Under the pieces are notes generated by a model, which was given only the letters and a program-made list of their open reading frames with translations, made no database searches and was not told the origin of the DNA. Shown here one piece after another: positions 36,394 through 44,831 of a DNA stretch of 64,000 nucleotides. A program made the translations under genes and the position numbers. The stretch is from the NCBI RefSeq assembly GCF_015163075.1, contig NZ_JADDXU010000002.1:558001-622000 (forward strand). Reading direction: 5' to 3'. Source of the DNA: Streptomyces justiciae (GTDB taxonomy: Bacteria > Actinomycetota > Actinomycetes > Streptomycetales > Streptomycetaceae). Numbering within the stretch: the stretch's first letter is position 1; the number at the start of each line of letters is the position of its first letter.

Positions 36394-37461
36394 GTGAACA
36401 ACACTGAGGTCGTCGTCATAGGCGCTGGACAGGCCGGTCTGTCCAGCGCCTATCACCTGCGCCGGACCGGTTACGAGCCCGAGCGCGACTTCGTCGTGCT
36501 GGACCACTCCCCCGGCCCGGGCGGCGCCTGGCAGTTCCGGTGGCCCTCGCTGACGTACGGCAAGGTGCACGGGATGCACTCGCTCCCGGGGATGGAGCTC
36601 ACCGACGCCGATCCCGCGCGGCCGTCCTCCGAGGTGATCAGCGAGTACTTCGCCACGTACGAGCGGACCTTCGACCTGCGGGTGCGGCGGCCCGTGGACG
36701 TGCAGGCGGTGCGGGAGGGCGAGGGCGGGCGGCTGCTCGTCGAGACCTCGGCCGGCACCTGGGCGACCCGGGCGCTGATCAACGCGACCGGGACCTGGGA
36801 CCGGCCCTTCTGGCCGCGCTATCCGGGCCAGGAGACCTTCCGGGGGCGGCAGTTGCACACCGCGCAGTACCCGGGACCCAAGGAGTTCGCGGGGCTGCGG
36901 GTCGTGGTCGTGGGCGGCGGCGCGTCCGGCACCCAGCACCTGATGGAGATCGCCCCGTACGCGGCCGCCACCACCTGGGTGACCCGGCGGCCGCCGGTCT
37001 TCCGTGAGGGCCCCTTCACCGAGGACGTCGGCCGGGAGGCCGTGGCGATGGTCGAGGAGCGGGTGCGGCAGGGGCTGCCGCCGAAGAGCGTGGTGTCGGT
37101 GACCGGGCTGCCGCTCAACGACGCGATCCGGCAGGCCATCGCGGACGGTGTCCTCGACCGGCAGCCGATGTTCGACCGGATCACCCCGGACGGCGTGGCC
37201 TGGGACGACGGGCGGCACGTCGACGCCGACGTCATCCTGTGGGCGACCGGATTCCGGGCGTCCATCGACCATCTGGCACCGCTGAAGCTGCGCGAGCCGG
37301 GCGGCGGCATCCGCGTCGAGGGCACGCGCGCGGTCGCCGACCCGCGGGTCCACCTCGTCGGCTACGGCCCCTCGGCCAGCACCATCGGCGCCAACCGGGC
37401 GGGGCGGGCGGCCGTGCGGGACATCAGGCGGCTGCTGGCCGGGGAGCCGGTCGCCGCCTGA
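36394..37461 (+). CDS. Flavin-dependent NAD(P)-binding monooxygenase-like protein
   Basis: 355 residues with two Rossmann motifs: VVVIGAGQAGLSSAY for FAD near the start and VVVVGGGASGTQHL (about 172) for NAD(P)H. The middle segment resembles FMO/YUC-type oxidoreductases, as does the C-terminal ILWATGFRAS. GTG 36394 follows GAAGG closely. It is 40 bases after ssuA on the same strand, so a role in sulfur compound oxidation is possible. No SsuD-type FMNH2 desulfonase is seen. Confidence 0.8.
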   Translation: MNNTEVVVIGAGQAGLSSAYHLRRTGYEPERDFVVLDHSPGPGGAWQFRWPSLTYGKVHGMHSLPGMELTDADPARPSSEVISEYFATYERTFDLRVRRPVDVQAVREGEGGRLLVETSAGTWATRALINATGTWDRPFWPRYPGQETFRGRQLHTAQYPGPKEFAGLRVVVVGGGASGTQHLMEIAPYAAATTWVTRRPPVFREGPFTEDVGREAVAMVEERVRQGLPPKSVVSVTGLPLNDAIRQAIADGVLDRQPMFDRITPDGVAWDDGRHVDADVILWATGFRASIDHLAPLKLREPGGGIRVEGTRAVADPRVHLVGYGPSASTIGANRAGRAAVRDIRRLLAGEPVAA

Positions 37462-37473
37462 CGCCCCGGGACG

Positions 37474-38316
37474 TCACTTCTTGGGCTGCGCGCTCTTCTT
37501 CTGGTTGGCGTTGAACTCGGCCACGTTGCGCAGGTGTTCCTGGTAGTTGGCGGTGAAGCGGGTGTCCCCTGGCTTCACCGTGACGAAGTACAGCCAGTCG
37601 CCCGGCGTCGGGGTGATCGCGGCGCGCATCGCCTCCTCGCCCGGGTTGTCGATCGGGGTCGGCGGCAGGCCCATGCGCTGGTACGAGTTGTAGGGGCTGT
37701 CGATCCGGGTGTCGGCGTCGGACGTCCTCAGCGTGGAGCGGTTCAGCGCGTAGTTGATGGTGGAGTCCATCTGGAGCGGCATCCCGCGCTCCAGGCGGTT
37801 GAAGATGACCCGGGCCACCTTGCCCATGTCGGCCTTGGCTGCGGACTCCGCCTGGACGATGCTCGCGATCGTGACGGCCTGGTAGACGTTCATCGCGTTG
37901 CGCTGGGCGCCGGCGGCGATCGGCGCCCCGTTGAACTTCTGGTTCGCGGTGTTGACCATGAACGACAGCAGCGACTCGGGCGTCGTCTTGTCGTTCAGCG
38001 GATACGTCGCCGGGAAGAGGTAGCCCTCCGGGTTGCCCTCGGCGTCGTTCGGCAGTTTCAGAGCGGCCCTGGCCAGCGCCTTCTTGGCGGTGCCGGCCGG
38101 TCGGGCGAGGGCCTTGTCGACGGCGTCGTACACCTGACTGGAGCGCCAGCCCTCCGGGATCACCAGCGAAGTGGGCTTGGCGTCCTTGTCGCTGTCCAGG
38201 CTCAGCAGCGGCACCGCCACGGCGGTGCCGGCCACGACGGCCCCGGTCGCGATGAGGACGAGTCGGCCCCGGCGCGTCAGTCGAATCGTGCTCCGTGACG
38301 GAGTGTTCTGGTACAT
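37474..38316 (-). CDS. Endolytic transglycosylase MltG-like protein
   Basis: 280 residues: short cytoplasmic N-terminus, one membrane segment (about 18-40), then a YceG/MltG domain. The conserved elements are PEGYLFPATY, the catalytic-Glu region TIASIVQAES, FNRLERGMPLQMDSTINYA, and the C-terminal GDWLYFVTVKPG. MltG cleaves nascent peptidoglycan at the membrane to end glycan strands. The copy lies outside the usual aro/alanyl-tRNA cluster and is rather short, so it is probably a paralogue. Confidence 0.87.
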   Translation of the reverse strand: MYQNTPSRSTIRLTRRGRLVLIATGAVVAGTAVAVPLLSLDSDKDAKPTSLVIPEGWRSSQVYDAVDKALARPAGTAKKALARAALKLPNDAEGNPEGYLFPATYPLNDKTTPESLLSFMVNTANQKFNGAPIAAGAQRNAMNVYQAVTIASIVQAESAAKADMGKVARVIFNRLERGMPLQMDSTINYALNRSTLRTSDADTRIDSPYNSYQRMGLPPTPIDNPGEEAMRAAITPTPGDWLYFVTVKPGDTRFTANYQEHLRNVAEFNANQKKSAQPKK

Positions 38317-38359
38317 GCGGGCACGGTAACCCTCAGATCGTTACAAACCCGGCATATCT

Positions 38360-40168
38360 TCAGCTTGTCGGTTCCAGTTGAGCATCCCGGCGTACGAGGG
38401 CCGCGTACCGCCCGTCCAGTTCCAGCAGTTCCTCGTGCGTGCCGCGTTCGGCGGTGCGGCCGGCGTCCAGGACCACGATCTGGTCGGCGCCCCGGACCGT
38501 GGAGAGCCGGTGCGCGATGGTGAGCGTGGTGCGGTTGGCGGACAGGGCGTCGATGGCCTCCTGGACGGCGCGTTCGGTGCGGTTGTCCAGGGCGCTGGTC
38601 GCCTCGTCGAGGATCAGGACCGGCGGATCGCGCAGGATCGTCCGGGCGATGGCCAGCCGCTGCTTCTCGCCGCCGGAGAACCGGTGGCCGCGCTCGCCGA
38701 CGACCGTGTCGTAGCCGTCGGGCAGGCCCGCGATGTGGTCGTGGATCTGGGCCGCCTTCGCCGCCGCGTGCAGTTCCTCGTCGGTGGCGTCCGGCTTGGC
38801 GAAGCGCAGGTTGTCGGCGACCGAGGCGTGGAAGAGGTACGTCTCCTGGGAGACGACGCCGACCGCGCGCGCGAGCGTGTCGAAGTCGAGGTCGCGGACG
38901 TCGACGCCGTCGAGGGTGACCCGGCCGCCGGTCACGTCGTAGAGCCGCGGCACCAGGTGGCCCAGGGTGGACTTGCCGGCGCCGGTCGGGCCGACGACCG
39001 CGAGACTGCCGCCCGCGGGGACGGTGATGTCGACGCCTGTGAGGGTGGGGGCGCTCTTCTCGTCGTACCGGAACTCGACGTTTTCGAACCGGACCTCGCC
39101 CTTGACGGTGTCCAGGTGGACGGGGTGTTCGCGCTCGGTGATGTCTATCGGCAGGTCGAGGTACTCGAAGATGCGCTGGAACAGGGCGAGGGAGGCCTGT
39201 ATCTGGACGCCGGTGCCGAGCAGGCTGACCGCCGGGCGGAACAGGCCCTGCTGGAGGGAGACGAAGGCGACGATGGTGCCGATCGAGACGTCGGGGCCGC
39301 CCATCTGGAGGGCGAGGCCGGCGGTCCAGTAGATGACGGCGGGCATGGCGGCCATGACGATCGTGATGACGGCCATGCGCCAGCGGCCCGCCATGTTCGA
39401 CCGCACTTCGAGGTCGACCAGGCGCTCGGACTCCTCCGAGAAGGACTGCGTCAGCGAGTCGGAGCGGCCCATGGTGCGGCCGAGGAGGATGCCGCTGACC
39501 GAGAGGGACTCGGTGACGGTGGCGGCCATCGCGGCCATCTGCTTCTGGCGCTGGGTGGTGATCTTCTTGCGTTCGTTGCCGACCCGGCGGCTGATCCACA
39601 CGAAGACGGGGAGCAGGAGCAGCGAGACGACGGTCAGTCGCCAGTCGAGGGCAACCATCGCGACGATCGTGGCGACGACGCTGGTGGCGTTGGAGACCAG
39701 CGAGGTCGCGGTGGAGGTGACGGTGGCCTGCATGCCGCCGATGTCGTTGGCGATGCGGGACTGGACCTCGCCGGTCCGGGTGCGCGTGAAGAACGCCAGC
39801 GACATGCGCTGGAGGCGGTCGTAGACGGCGGTGCGCAGGTCGTGCATGACGCGCTGGCCGACCGTGGTGGAGATCAGGGTCTGCAGGACACCGAAGACGC
39901 TGGTCAGCACGGCGCTGAGGATCATGCCGAGCGCCAGCAGGCTGAGCAGGCCGGTGCGGCCCTCGGGGATCGCGACGTCCAGCGTCTCCTTCAGCATGAA
40001 GGGCGTGGCGACGGAGACCAGCGAGGCGGCGCCGACCAGCAGGCCGACGACGGCGAGGCGGCTGCGGTAGGGGCGGAAGAGTTTCAGGATGCGGCGGACC
40101 TGCCGGGGCTGCTCCGCGGATTCGGAGTCGCCGAGCGGCGTCCATTTGGGGGCGTTGTCGGGGTGCAT
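38360..40168 (-). CDS. ABC exporter, fused permease and ATPase
   Basis: 602 residues: six-helix exporter domain (about 30-330) and a full ATPase domain with Walker A GPTGAGKST, signature FSGGEKQR, Walker B LILDEATSALD and H-loop IAHRLSTV. A homodimeric half-transporter of the multidrug/lipid type. Divergent from the MarR regulator across 93 bases containing an inverted repeat, so it is probably MarR-controlled. Substrate unknown. Confidence 0.9.
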   Translation of the reverse strand: MHPDNAPKWTPLGDSESAEQPRQVRRILKLFRPYRSRLAVVGLLVGAASLVSVATPFMLKETLDVAIPEGRTGLLSLLALGMILSAVLTSVFGVLQTLISTTVGQRVMHDLRTAVYDRLQRMSLAFFTRTRTGEVQSRIANDIGGMQATVTSTATSLVSNATSVVATIVAMVALDWRLTVVSLLLLPVFVWISRRVGNERKKITTQRQKQMAAMAATVTESLSVSGILLGRTMGRSDSLTQSFSEESERLVDLEVRSNMAGRWRMAVITIVMAAMPAVIYWTAGLALQMGGPDVSIGTIVAFVSLQQGLFRPAVSLLGTGVQIQASLALFQRIFEYLDLPIDITEREHPVHLDTVKGEVRFENVEFRYDEKSAPTLTGVDITVPAGGSLAVVGPTGAGKSTLGHLVPRLYDVTGGRVTLDGVDVRDLDFDTLARAVGVVSQETYLFHASVADNLRFAKPDATDEELHAAAKAAQIHDHIAGLPDGYDTVVGERGHRFSGGEKQRLAIARTILRDPPVLILDEATSALDNRTERAVQEAIDALSANRTTLTIAHRLSTVRGADQIVVLDAGRTAERGTHEELLELDGRYAALVRRDAQLEPTS

Positions 40169-40213
40169 GGGCTCCTTCGGAGGCTTGTCGCAGGGGACTC
40201 ACGGACCTTAGCT

Positions 40214-40236
40214 CATTGTTACCTATACTCACAATG
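40214..40236. promoter_or_regulatory. Inverted repeat between ABC exporter and MarR gene
   Basis: CATTGT (40214-40219) and ACAATG (40231-40236) form a 6-bp inverted repeat with 11-base spacer around TATACT, in an AT-rich divergent promoter region. On the minus strand TTGTGA-N18-TAAGGT may be the exporter promoter. The site is a candidate MarR operator. Confidence 0.5.
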
Positions 40237-40261
40237 CACATGGTCCTGTTATTGTTCCCAT

Positions 40262-40720
40262 ATGACCACCCCCGATTCCGACGGCTTGCTCGCCGAGCAG
40301 CTGCTCCGGTTCACCCGCCGTGTGCACCGCATCCAGAAGCGGCACATCGAGCAGAGCGGTCTGGGCGTCACACCGGCCCAGTCGCGGTTGCTGCGCACCC
40401 TCGCGCACTACGGCTCGCCGCCGCGGATGGCCGATCTCGCCGAGCGGCTCGAGGTGGTGCCGCGTGCGGTGACGTCGTTGGTCGACGGCCTTGAGGGGAG
40501 CGGCAAGGTGCGGCGGGTGCCGGATCCCGCGAACCGGCGGGTGATCCGGATCGAGCTGACGGACGACGGGCGCAAGGCGCTGCGCGAGCTGCGGGAGGCG
40601 CGGAGGTCGGCTGCGGCGGAGATTCTGGCGCCGCTGACGGAGAAGGAGCGCGCGGTGCTGGGCGTGTTGCTGGACACGCTGGTGGACGGGGACGTTCCTG
40701 AGGCGGGGAAGCGCTGTTGA
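40262..40720 (+). CDS. MarR-family regulator
   Basis: 152 residues of the winged-helix MarR fold: GVTPAQSRLLRTLAHYG, recognition region ERLEVVPRAVTSLVDGLE, and wing VPDPANRRVIRIELT. Divergent from the ABC exporter it probably represses. A strong hairpin terminator follows its stop by 12 bases. Confidence 0.92.
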   Translation: MTTPDSDGLLAEQLLRFTRRVHRIQKRHIEQSGLGVTPAQSRLLRTLAHYGSPPRMADLAERLEVVPRAVTSLVDGLEGSGKVRRVPDPANRRVIRIELTDDGRKALRELREARRSAAAEILAPLTEKERAVLGVLLDTLVDGDVPEAGKRC

Positions 40721-40730
40721 GGGCATGAGG

Positions 40731-40763
40731 AAGGGCCGCGGCTGGTCGCCGCGGCCCCTTTTG
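40731..40763. terminator. Rho-independent terminator after marR
   Basis: GGGCCGCGG (40733-40741) pairs with CCGCGGCCC (40749-40757) around a 7-base loop, followed by cttttgttg. It lies between the convergent MarR and symporter genes. Confidence 0.85.
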
Positions 40764-40775
40764 TTGTGGGTGAGG

Positions 40776-42176
40776 TCAGCCGGCCTCGGTGACGGTCTCC
40801 TTGGTCGGCTGAGCGGGGGCCTCGGGAGCGGTGGCCTTCTCGGCCTCACCGGCGGGAGCCTCGGGAGTGGTTTCCTGAGCCTCTTCGACCTCGCCGTCCA
40901 GCACCCTCCTCGCCTTCTCCAGATCCAGCGCCCCCTCCCACCGGGACACCGCGAACACCGCGACGCAGTTGCCGAGCAGGTTCGTCACGACGCGCATCGA
41001 GTCCATGATCCGGTCCACGCCCAGCAGCAGCGCCACCGCACCGGCCGGGATCGCGCCCAGCGAGGACGCGGTCGCGGACAGGGCGAGGAAGGCCGAACCG
41101 GGGATGCCGGCCATGCCCTTGCTGGTGAGCATCAGCACGAGGACCACGGTGATCTGCTGGCCGAGGCTGAGGTCGACGCCGACCGCCTGGGCGATGAACA
41201 GCGTGCCGATGGACAGGTAGAGCGAGGCGCCGTCGAGGTTGAAGGAGTAACCGGTCGGCAGCACCAGACCCACGGCGTCGTCACGAGCGCCCGCCTTGCG
41301 CAGCTTCTGCATGACACGCGGCATGACCGACTCGGTGGACGCGGTGCCGAGCGCGAGCAGCATCTCGGCGCGGATGTAGCGCAGGAACTTCCAGAGGCTG
41401 AGCCCGGTGACCATGCGCAGGGCGACGGCGAGCAGAGCGATGAAGAACGCGGCGGCCGCGTAGCACAGGACGATCAGCTTGGCGTACGTCTCGATGACGC
41501 CGAGCCCGTACTGCCCGATCAGGACGGCCATCGCGCCGAAGACCGCGATCGGGGCGAGCCGCATGATGAAGCCGACGACCGCGAAGATGATCTCCTGGGC
41601 CTGCTCGACGGCGGGCAGCACCTTGGGCACCTTGGTGTGGCCGAGGTGGAGCAGCGCGGCGCCCACCAGGCAGGCCAGGATGAGCACTTGGAGGAGCTCG
41701 TTCTCGGCGAACGCGCCGATGAAACTGGTCGGGATCGCGTTGACGATGAACTCGGTCGTCGAGGGCAGCGAGCCCCCGCCGGTCTTCGCGTCGACGGCCG
41801 AGGCGTCGAGCGTCGAGGGGTCGACGTGCATGCCGGAGCCGGGCTGGACGACGTTGGCGGCGAGCAGGCCGATGACCAGTGCGAGCGTGCTCGCCACCTC
41901 GAACCAGATCAGGGCCTTGAGCCCGATCCGGCCGAACGCCTTGAGGTCACCGGCCTTGGCGATGCCGACGACGACCACGCAGAACACGAGCGGGGAGATG
42001 ATCGTCTTGATGAGCCGGGTGAAGCCGTCGCCGAGCGGCTGGAGGTCGGCGGCGAAGCCGGGCCAGAGCTTTCCGACAACGATGCCGAGGACCAGCGCAC
42101 AGAGGACCTGGACGAAGAGAGAGGTACGCAGTATGTGTGCGACGCGTCGCGGCAGGGACGGGACGGACGGCGGCAC
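40776..42176 (-). CDS. Cation:dicarboxylate symporter (DctA/GltP family)
   Basis: 466 residues with 8 membrane segments plus re-entrant loops. Family motifs include LGTASTESVMPRV, the serine-rich re-entrant region, GYSFNLDGASLYLS and MLTSKGMAGIPGSAF. The C-terminus ends in a Glu/Ala/Pro-rich tail. GTG 42176 with AAGGAG 5 bases upstream is preferred over GTG 42206. Imports C4-dicarboxylates or glutamate with sodium or protons. ACGGAA-N6-TTCCGT at 42235-42252 lies upstream as a candidate operator. Confidence 0.9.
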   Translation of the reverse strand: MPPSVPSLPRRVAHILRTSLFVQVLCALVLGIVVGKLWPGFAADLQPLGDGFTRLIKTIISPLVFCVVVVGIAKAGDLKAFGRIGLKALIWFEVASTLALVIGLLAANVVQPGSGMHVDPSTLDASAVDAKTGGGSLPSTTEFIVNAIPTSFIGAFAENELLQVLILACLVGAALLHLGHTKVPKVLPAVEQAQEIIFAVVGFIMRLAPIAVFGAMAVLIGQYGLGVIETYAKLIVLCYAAAAFFIALLAVALRMVTGLSLWKFLRYIRAEMLLALGTASTESVMPRVMQKLRKAGARDDAVGLVLPTGYSFNLDGASLYLSIGTLFIAQAVGVDLSLGQQITVVLVLMLTSKGMAGIPGSAFLALSATASSLGAIPAGAVALLLGVDRIMDSMRVVTNLLGNCVAVFAVSRWEGALDLEKARRVLDGEVEEAQETTPEAPAGEAEKATAPEAPAQPTKETVTEAG

Positions 42177-42234
42177 GGGCACTCCTTGTGGGGGACGTGG
42201 GCGCACAGAAGTCCATGGGGGAAACTTCTGCGAT

Positions 42235-42252
42235 ACGGAAAGCGGCTTCCGT
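42235..42252. promoter_or_regulatory. Inverted repeat upstream of dicarboxylate symporter
   Basis: ACGGAA and TTCCGT separated by AGCGGC, flanked by outer CGAT/GTCG, 59 bases before the symporter start. Candidate regulator-binding site; no regulator gene is adjacent. Confidence 0.35.
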
Positions 42253-42348
42253 GTCGATCACTTTGACCGCGCCGTTGATCTCCCACAAGACCGCCGTGTT
42301 TCGGCCGCGTAAATGACGCCTTGAGTGACGCATCGCACACAACTCCCG

Positions 42349-43932
42349 TCAGCAGCCCGCGCGATCCTCGGTGAGCACCCCCTGGACGCTGGTCAGCGAA
42401 CGGTCGTAGCAGCGGCCCGGGCTCTCCAGCCGGTAGTGCTCGCTCGTCGTGCCGACGGCGTGCCGTTGGTCGCGCGGGACGTTGAGGGTCCAGGTGGCGT
42501 CGCCGGTGTAGGTGTCGTCGAGGCGCTGCCGCAGCCGTCCGTCCGCGACGACCGAGGCGCGGTCCCCGAGCGTCAGCACGGTCCGCAGCCGGTCGTCCGC
42601 GCCGATCGTCGTGGTGCCGTCCATCGTGTACGTCCGTTGCGTGCGCGTGGTGTGCGCCGGGCCGCGTCCGTCGACGGTGACCGACTCGGTGTCCGTCCAG
42701 GTCGCGTCGAGTCCGTCGAGGTTCTCGCCCTCGGTCCAGCGGTGCGTGGAGGTGTTCGTCAGCGACCGGCGGACGGTGGTGGCGACGCGGCCGTGCGAGG
42801 TGTCGACGTATCCGGCGACGGTGAGCCGATGGGCGCCCTCGGTGTCCAGGCGGTGCTCCGAACCGGGCGTGTGCGCCGAGGAGTTGGTGAGGTCGCCGAC
42901 GGTGTGCGTGGTGAGCTTTCCGGTGACGTGCGCGCTCTTGGCATCCTGCCAGACGGCGACGTTCACGGGCGCGCTCCAACCGCTCTGTCCTTCGGGGACG
43001 CCGACGACATCGACCTGGAGGCGATGCGGCTTGCCGTCGTTGAGGAGACCGGCGAACGGTGTCAGGTCGTATTCGATCGGCTTGACGTCGAAGGCGCGCG
43101 GTCCCGGAATGACGTACCAGAGGAAGGGATTGGACCAGCCACCGGTCCACACGTGCGGGAACGGGGCGGCGATTCCGGCGAGTTGGCCGTCGACCTTGAT
43201 CTGCACCTCGCGGTAGGGGCCGCCGGCCGCTTTGCAGGAGTACGGCGCCTCGTCGGGCACCGTCAGATACCAGTACTCCTCGCACCCGCCGCCGGACCCG
43301 GTGGCGTACACCTCGGCGACGATGCGTTCGCTGTTGCGCGGGGTGGTGACGGTGCCGTCGGTGAGGGGCAGAACCCGGTCGGGGGTCTTGGTCGCGTCCG
43401 GCCGGCCCGCGTAGAACGTCAGCGTGACCTTGACGTCGATGACACCCGTGTACGTGTCGTCGACGACGTTGCCGATGAGCATCTCGACGTCCTGGGCGGA
43501 GCGGAGGGTGTCGCTGTAGTGCGTGACGTCCTTCTCGACCGACCACTCGATCCCGTCGGGCGACGGCTCCGGAGTCGACGTACGGAAGATCTCGATCCCG
43601 CCGACGCGCAGATAGCCGAGCCGGTCGTACTGACGGCCCTTCACCTTGCCGTCCATCCGCAGGACGACCTTGCTCCAGCGGTCGCCGCAGCCGTCGGGAG
43701 GTGTGTAACTCCCCTTGTACGGCGTGAAGTCGCGGAACTGGGCTTCCGCGAGGGTGCCTTGGCAGGACTTGCCGGAAGGCTTGGTGACCGGCGGGGCAGC
43801 GGTGATCGGGTCGTGCCAGTCGCTGCCGAACTCGGCCGGTACGTCGGCGGATCGGGCCGGAGCCGCTCCCAGGAGGGTGCTCGCGAGGAGGGTCGCCCCG
43901 GCGAGCATGGACATGATGAGCCGTCTCTTCAT
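42349..43932 (-). CDS. Secreted peptide-N4-asparagine amidase A-like (PNGase A family)
   Basis: 527 residues with a signal peptide ending near PARSA. The sequence fits the PNGase A (PF12222) family: LRMDGKVKGRQYDRLGYL, GGIEIFRTSTPEPS, GIEWSVEKDVTHYSDTL and AGIAAPFPHVWTGG. Family enzymes remove N-glycans from glycoproteins or glycopeptides; whether this one is active cannot be read. Six or more Cys suggest disulfides. Monocistronic on the minus strand, between the symporter and the L,D-transpeptidase. Confidence 0.8.
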   Translation of the reverse strand: MKRRLIMSMLAGATLLASTLLGAAPARSADVPAEFGSDWHDPITAAPPVTKPSGKSCQGTLAEAQFRDFTPYKGSYTPPDGCGDRWSKVVLRMDGKVKGRQYDRLGYLRVGGIEIFRTSTPEPSPDGIEWSVEKDVTHYSDTLRSAQDVEMLIGNVVDDTYTGVIDVKVTLTFYAGRPDATKTPDRVLPLTDGTVTTPRNSERIVAEVYATGSGGGCEEYWYLTVPDEAPYSCKAAGGPYREVQIKVDGQLAGIAAPFPHVWTGGWSNPFLWYVIPGPRAFDVKPIEYDLTPFAGLLNDGKPHRLQVDVVGVPEGQSGWSAPVNVAVWQDAKSAHVTGKLTTHTVGDLTNSSAHTPGSEHRLDTEGAHRLTVAGYVDTSHGRVATTVRRSLTNTSTHRWTEGENLDGLDATWTDTESVTVDGRGPAHTTRTQRTYTMDGTTTIGADDRLRTVLTLGDRASVVADGRLRQRLDDTYTGDATWTLNVPRDQRHAVGTTSEHYRLESPGRCYDRSLTSVQGVLTEDRAGC

Positions 43933-43989
43933 GGCCGGTGTTCTACGGCGAGTCGGGCGCCCCGCGCAATGACGCCTCCCACGTGAGTA

Positions 43990-44694
43990 CTAGCCGGCCA
44001 GGTCGGCCCTGTCCCCCATCACCACCACAGGATGCCGGTCCGGGTCGAGTGTGCGCAGCAGGTACTCCATCGCGGACCTGGACAGGCTGACGCAGGCCGA
44101 CGTGCCGCTGCCGTGGTCCATGTGCAGCCAGATCCCACCGCCCTTGCCGTCGCCCTCGGGACGGGTCGGGTCGTTCGGCGGGGTGCCCCTGACGCGGTTG
44201 TAGTCGATGGCGATGACGTAGTCGAAGTCGTGCCAGTGCGACTTCGCCCACCAGCGCGGGGCCGTGAAGGCGGCGGACCGCGTGTACGGGAGTTTCGAAC
44301 CCGGGTTCGTCAGCACGCCGCCCGCGTCGGTGAGCGTGAACACGCCCACGGGGCTGCGTTTGTCGCCCTCGTGGTGGTCGGTCGTCCAGCCCTTCTTGCC
44401 GTTGTGCGCGGGCCAACTGCGCGTGCGGTCCCAGCCGGTGCCCCGCTTCGTGTAGAGCACGACCGTGGAGTCCGGCGCGTCGACGCCGTCGCCGTAGACC
44501 GCGACGACCTGGCGGGCGTCGGCGCGGATGCGGCGCTGGAAGCGGTCACCGAGGTCGGGGATGCCGGTCGGGGCCGCGGTCGTGACGCGGGCCTGCGGTT
44601 TCGCCGGTGGTTCGGCGTCCCTCGGCCCCGCGCAGGCGGCCAGGGTCAGGGCCAGGGAGCCGCAGAGCATCGCACGCCGTACATCGATCGCCAC
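43990..44694 (-). CDS. L,D-transpeptidase-like (YkuD) lipoprotein
   Basis: 234 residues from GTG 44694 (ATG 44670 is also possible). Signal peptide with lipobox LAAC. The YkuD-type domain includes GTPPNDPTRPEGDGKGGG, IWLHMDHGSGTSACVSLS with the probable catalytic His and Cys, and a preceding substrate-strand region HNGKKGWTTDHHEGDKRSPVG. The final motif differs from the usual SHGCxR/N as S-A-C-V-S. Expected to act on peptidoglycan at the outer face. Divergent from the ABC pair. Confidence 0.78.
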   Translation of the reverse strand: MAIDVRRAMLCGSLALTLAACAGPRDAEPPAKPQARVTTAAPTGIPDLGDRFQRRIRADARQVVAVYGDGVDAPDSTVVLYTKRGTGWDRTRSWPAHNGKKGWTTDHHEGDKRSPVGVFTLTDAGGVLTNPGSKLPYTRSAAFTAPRWWAKSHWHDFDYVIAIDYNRVRGTPPNDPTRPEGDGKGGGIWLHMDHGSGTSACVSLSRSAMEYLLRTLDPDRHPVVVMGDRADLAG

Positions 44695-44831
44695 CCCGCC
44701 ATGGTCCCACCCGGCCGCGCGGAAAACCGGTTGCTTCCGACCACGCAATGACGCGAACCTTTCACGGTTTGCTACCGCCGTCCGCGGTCCCACCCACCCC
44801 CCTGACACGAGCCACTGGGACGTCATCCGTC

